Positions 6,571 through 9,767 of a stretch of DNA of 9,767 bases are shown here, one piece after another. This DNA is from Campylobacteraceae bacterium (GTDB lineage Bacteria > Campylobacterota > Campylobacteria > Campylobacterales > Sulfurovaceae): positions 1 to 9,767 of the forward strand of contig JAMOSA010000100.1 in NCBI GenBank assembly GCA_027063325.1, in the 5' to 3' direction. Position 1 is the stretch's first letter; each line of letters opens with the position of its first letter. The translations under genes were made by a program, and so were the position numbers. The notes under the pieces are model-generated. The model ran no database searches. It saw nothing but the letters and a program-made list of their open reading frames with translations, and was not told the DNA's origin.

Positions 6571-7628
6571 TGCTTCCATATATTATCTCATTTGCATATC
6601 TTGCAGTAATGGCAATTATGCAACCTCCATATCAAAAGTGGGACTCAAAACTACTTTGGATTCCAACTGCAATGTACTTTATACTTTTTATTGGATTTAG
6701 AGATGAGGTAGGAGCTGATTGGGGTAACTATCTAGCAATGTTTGAAAGAGATGCTGTAAATATGGATTATATAGATGCACTTCATCACCATGATCCATCT
6801 TATTGGCTTTTACAGGTGTGGGCTTGGGATTTGGGGTATGAGATATACTTTGTTAACTTTATTGCAGCTATTTTATTTGTATGGGGTGTCAGTCGGTTTG
6901 TTATGAAGCTTTTGCCAAATCCATGGCTTGGGTTTGTTGTTATAATGTCTTATACAATGATAGCAGTTGCTACAGGGTATGTTAGGCAGGGAATTGCTCT
7001 TGGGATTACCTTTGGTGCTCTTTCTTATCTGGTTGAAAAAAAGATGCTACAGTTTATATCTCTTGCTTTCTTTGCAGCCTCTTTTCACAGAACAGCTGTT
7101 TTAATTATAGGTTTGGCTCTATTTGCAGATAAGAAAAATAAATTTTTTAAATTTATTGGTGTATCTATAATGATTGTTGCTGCTTATGTAACATTTTTAG
7201 CAGGTGCAGAACAGAAATATATACAAGAGTATATCCTAAATAATATGCAATCAAGCGGTGCTGTAATCAGAGCTTTGATGAATGTGATACCTGCAATTTT
7301 GTTTTTTATATATAAAAATAGATGGAAAAGATTATTTGCTGATGGGTATGGGTTATGGTTTATTATGTCAATAGGTGCATTTGTGCAGGTACTCACTGTC
7401 AAATTTGCCTCTACTGCCATAGATAGAATGGGGCTTTATCTGATACCTTTACAGGTTGTTGTCTTTGGAAGATTGCCAATACTGCTTAGTGATATTATAT
7501 CCCCAAGATTTACTACCACTCTTATAGTCCTTTATTATGCACTTGTATATTTTGTATTTTTAAATTTTGCTAGTTGGGCATTTGCATGGTTGCCATATAA
7601 GAATATACTTGTTGAAGAGTTTTTTTAG
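6570..7628 (+). CDS. EpsG/Wzy-family polysaccharide polymerase-like membrane protein
   Basis: A 352-aa integral membrane protein with about ten hydrophobic segments, roughly at 29-44, 91-112, 117-136, 140-155, 159-172, 175-186, 194-212, 234-249, 260-277, 288-306 and 314-340. EpsG-family features can be seen: FRDEVGADWGNY (43-54) after the first segment, an RQG pair (139-141), ASFHRTA (170-176), DRMGLY (285-290) and a C-terminal LPYKNIL (341-347). EpsG proteins are thought to act as Wzy-type polymerases, joining lipid-linked repeat units into exopolysaccharide or O-antigen. The start is a GTG at 6570 overlapping the previous TAG by one base, with AGAGG at 6556-6560. No flippase (Wzx), chain-length regulator or initiating phosphoglycosyltransferase lies in the window. 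The polymerase role is therefore a family-based inference. Confidence 0.85.
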   Translation: MLPYIISFAYLAVMAIMQPPYQKWDSKLLWIPTAMYFILFIGFRDEVGADWGNYLAMFERDAVNMDYIDALHHHDPSYWLLQVWAWDLGYEIYFVNFIAAILFVWGVSRFVMKLLPNPWLGFVVIMSYTMIAVATGYVRQGIALGITFGALSYLVEKKMLQFISLAFFAASFHRTAVLIIGLALFADKKNKFFKFIGVSIMIVAAYVTFLAGAEQKYIQEYILNNMQSSGAVIRALMNVIPAILFFIYKNRWKRLFADGYGLWFIMSIGAFVQVLTVKFASTAIDRMGLYLIPLQVVVFGRLPILLSDIISPRFTTTLIVLYYALVYFVFLNFASWAFAWLPYKNILVEEFF

Positions 7629-7637
7629 GTACGGATA

Positions 7638-8780
7638 TTGAAAGAGTTACTGTTTGTGAGTGATGCTATACTATATAGATACAAAGATACCTACTACTCA
7701 AACAATCTTTATGATGAGATACTAAAAAGATATACAAAATATTTTGACAAAGTCAGTGTAGTATGCAGAGTCAAAGATATTGACTCTTTGCCAAACCTGA
7801 GAGTAAGTAGTTGTAAAGATGTAGAGTTTATACCACTGCCATCAATCTCATATATATCACTCTCTCTTCCAAAAAGAGTACAGAGGGTAAAAGAGGTATT
7901 AAAAGAGTTGATTGAAAGATATGAGTATATTATACTGAGGCTCCCAAGCCATTTTGGATTGATTGCCGGATTTGTTGCCCAAAGAGTAAATCGCAACTAT
8001 GTTGTTGAGGTTACAGGCAGTGCAAGAGATGTAACCAGATATTATGGAAATATCATAGCATATATATATAGTCCTATATATGAGTATTTGACAAAAAGAG
8101 TTATATACAAAGCCAAAGGGGCTGTTTATGTATCTGTCTATCTGTTTGAAAATTATCCTGTACACAAAGGGGTTGTTACAGAGATTATATCAAATGTAGA
8201 TATTGAGTATAACTCTACCCTAAAACCAAAGTCTATAGGTAGCACTGTATCTTTGGGGAGTCTGTTAAACTACAATATATACTATAAAAACTGTAAATAT
8301 CTAATAGATATGCTTGATATACTAAAAGGGTATAAAGAGTACTCATTTAGACTCTATATTCACGGTTTTGGAGATAGCAGTGAGTGCAAAGAGTATGCCA
8401 AAGAGCTTGGAGTAAGCAGTATGGTATCTTTTGGTAAAGTTTTAAAAGCAGGTGATGAGGTTGTGAAGTTTTTGGATTCTATCGATATATATCTGCAGCC
8501 TTCAAAAACAGAAGGGTTATCAAGGGCAACAATAGAGGCTTTGGGCAGAGCAAAAGTTGTAGTGGCTACTGATGTAGGTGGTACTTCAGAGATAATAAGA
8601 GCTGATATGATGGTATCTCACACTGATGCCGCCCAAATGGCACAGACTATTATAAACACAGTTTCATCAAAGACTCTTCAAACAGAATTGGCACAAAGAA
8701 ACCTATCTATAGCCTTGAAGTTTGACAAGAGAGTACTTCAGACAAAAAGAGAGAACTTTTTTAACAAGGTGTTTATATAG
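7638..8780 (+). CDS. Family 4 glycosyltransferase (GT-B fold)
   Basis: A 380-aa retaining-type glycosyltransferase. The C-terminal Rossmann domain is clear: LYIHGFGDSSECKEYAKELG (239-258), V.FGKV, then IDIYLQPSKTEGLSRATIEALGRAKVVVATDVGGTSEII. The last stretch contains the GT4 E-x7-E pair, Glu292 and Glu300, which contacts the donor nucleotide sugar. The N-terminal half (1-190) is the acceptor domain and less conserved; RLPSHFGLIAGFVAQ (101-115) is typical of it. The start TTG at 7638 gives MKELLFVSDA. Only a weak site (AGG or CGGA) lies upstream, and there is no better in-frame start after the preceding stop 9 bases away. It is the last gene of the tgt-led block. Its final 8 bases overlap the convergent truD gene, with no terminator visible. 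The sugar is unknown. Confidence 0.9.
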   Translation: MKELLFVSDAILYRYKDTYYSNNLYDEILKRYTKYFDKVSVVCRVKDIDSLPNLRVSSCKDVEFIPLPSISYISLSLPKRVQRVKEVLKELIERYEYIILRLPSHFGLIAGFVAQRVNRNYVVEVTGSARDVTRYYGNIIAYIYSPIYEYLTKRVIYKAKGAVYVSVYLFENYPVHKGVVTEIISNVDIEYNSTLKPKSIGSTVSLGSLLNYNIYYKNCKYLIDMLDILKGYKEYSFRLYIHGFGDSSECKEYAKELGVSSMVSFGKVLKAGDEVVKFLDSIDIYLQPSKTEGLSRATIEALGRAKVVVATDVGGTSEIIRADMMVSHTDAAQMAQTIINTVSSKTLQTELAQRNLSIALKFDKRVLQTKRENFFNKVFI

Positions 8781-9767
8781 CACAACTTCCATATTCACCC
8801 CTTAGCATATCTACAACAACAGTAGCATAACTCCCTTTTGGCAGATAGAATGACAATTCATACTGAGCTTTTTCTTTGATGTATTTTTTGTCAATATCTT
8901 GTAGAAATATCCAACCGTACCTTCTTGAGCCTTGTTCATTTATTTTGGTATCAAACATATCTTCAATCACTTTTGCCATCTCTTTGGCTCTTTTTACCTT
9001 TTTACCTGCAATAAGACCTGTAATTGATATATCTTTTTGTATAAATCTATCTACCTCTTTATCCATCTCTTTGGCATAAAATATCTTGCCATATGGATAG
9101 TGCATCAGTATATCACCCTCTAATATTTTAAAAAACTGTTTCTGCTTTTGTGTAGTTTGGAGAGTATCTTTGGGTAGATTTAATATAGATTCAACCTCAC
9201 TGTATTTAAAGCTTTGAAGAAGTCTGCACATCTGTACCCTTTTGCTCAACCAACTGTTAAACAGATAACTCTGCCATGCACTTAGTAAAAAAGTTCTCAT
9301 TCTCCTATCTTTTAGTCTCAATTTACCCTCTGATATCAATTTTCCCTTCTGCCAATTATCCATACTGTTACCAAACCTTTGATTTCCAAAGTAGTTTGGC
9401 ATTCCCTCTTTTTCTATATAATCAAGGACTGACTCTATCATCTCTTTTTGCAAAGGAAGAACCTTTTTGAATCTGAGCCAAAATCTGTTACCTTTTAGAT
9501 GTCCTATTCTCAGCTTGTTATTGTGCCTTGAGTGTTTGGTTACTCTGCAATTGTCAAATGGTGTATCCAAAACTCTATCTTCATACTTTGATGGTATTGA
9601 TATATACTGTATAGTCAAAGCATTTTTATCTTTGAGTCCGGCATAGCCTATCTCTCTTCTTGGGATACCATTTTTTGTACTCAGCATATCTATAAACTCC
9701 CAGGTACTTACACCCTTTTTTGTTACTCTTAGTATAGTATGCTCACCCTCACCGCTAAAAGTATATA
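8773..9767 (-). CDS. truD: tRNA pseudouridine synthase D (N-terminus cut off by window edge)
   Basis: TruD makes pseudouridine at position 13 of tRNA (notably tRNA-Glu) by the usual catalytic Asp mechanism. The frame is open to the end of the window: before the Met at 9687 it reads YTFSGEGEHTILRV, then KKGVSTWEFID, the standard TruD N-terminal region. The ATG at 9687 is therefore internal and the true start lies outside. The catalytic Asp is in REIGYAGLKDKNALT. Further family landmarks are NYFGNQRFGN and the segment RRMRTFLLSAWQSYLFN. The C-terminus is GSYATVVVDMLRGEYGSCAI, with its stop TAA at 8773-8775. It is tail to tail with the GT4 gene and overlaps it by 8 bases. Confidence 0.94.
   Translation of the reverse strand, partial: YTFSGEGEHTILRVTKKGVSTWEFIDMLSTKNGIPRREIGYAGLKDKNALTIQYISIPSKYEDRVLDTPFDNCRVTKHSRHNNKLRIGHLKGNRFWLRFKKVLPLQKEMIESVLDYIEKEGMPNYFGNQRFGNSMDNWQKGKLISEGKLRLKDRRMRTFLLSAWQSYLFNSWLSKRVQMCRLLQSFKYSEVESILNLPKDTLQTTQKQKQFFKILEGDILMHYPYGKIFYAKEMDKEVDRFIQKDISITGLIAGKKVKRAKEMAKVIEDMFDTKINEQGSRRYGWIFLQDIDKKYIKEKAQYELSFYLPKGSYATVVVDMLRGEYGSCAI

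Noticed and set aside
8773..9687. Complete truD starting at the ATG at 9687
   Set aside because: The frame goes on to the window end and encodes the usual TruD N-terminal FSGEGEH region, so the gene is cut by the window.

Overview
The window looks like chromosomal DNA from a member of the Campylobacterota (Epsilonproteobacteria), possibly near Sulfurimonas or Sulfurovum. The clues are the AT-rich composition, very tight gene packing, AGA as the usual arginine codon, and the protein types present. This assignment comes from overall character, not from a marker gene.

The layout is two gene blocks that diverge from a short intergenic region at about 4486-4544, each meeting an outward-lying partial gene tail to tail. 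At the left edge is the C-terminal end of polyphosphate kinase (ppk, + strand). Facing it is a compact minus-strand set read in the order apaH, gmhA, a TetR-family regulator, hydrogenase small subunit, hydrogenase large subunit. Gaps in this set are 13 and 3 bases, followed by two overlaps, so it is probably one operon. On the plus strand, tgt is followed by a family-2 glycosyltransferase, an EpsG/Wzy-like membrane protein and a family-4 glycosyltransferase, again with overlaps or single-digit gaps. This block meets the partial truD gene (minus strand), overlapping it by 8 bases.

The most notable part is the hydrogenase. The small subunit has no Tat signal, so the enzyme should be cytoplasmic. 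The large subunit stops exactly at the final His of the C-terminal nickel-binding motif, so there is no C-terminal peptide to remove. The proximal Fe-S cluster of the small subunit has Asn where a fourth Cys is normal, and two usually conserved prolines by the active site are replaced by Val and Ala. Together with the TetR gene, whose end overlaps the small-subunit start, this raises the possibility of an H2- or redox-sensing hydrogenase rather than a plain uptake enzyme. That role is inference only.

The plus-strand block couples a tRNA modification gene (queuosine pathway) to a small surface-polysaccharide module. All three polysaccharide genes appear to use non-ATG starts. The divergent promoter region holds a near-perfect 22-base palindrome whose arms carry a -10-like box on each strand. 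There are no RNA genes, CRISPR arrays, insertion sequences or gene-free stretches above 300 bases. No clear intrinsic terminator is visible at either convergent junction.
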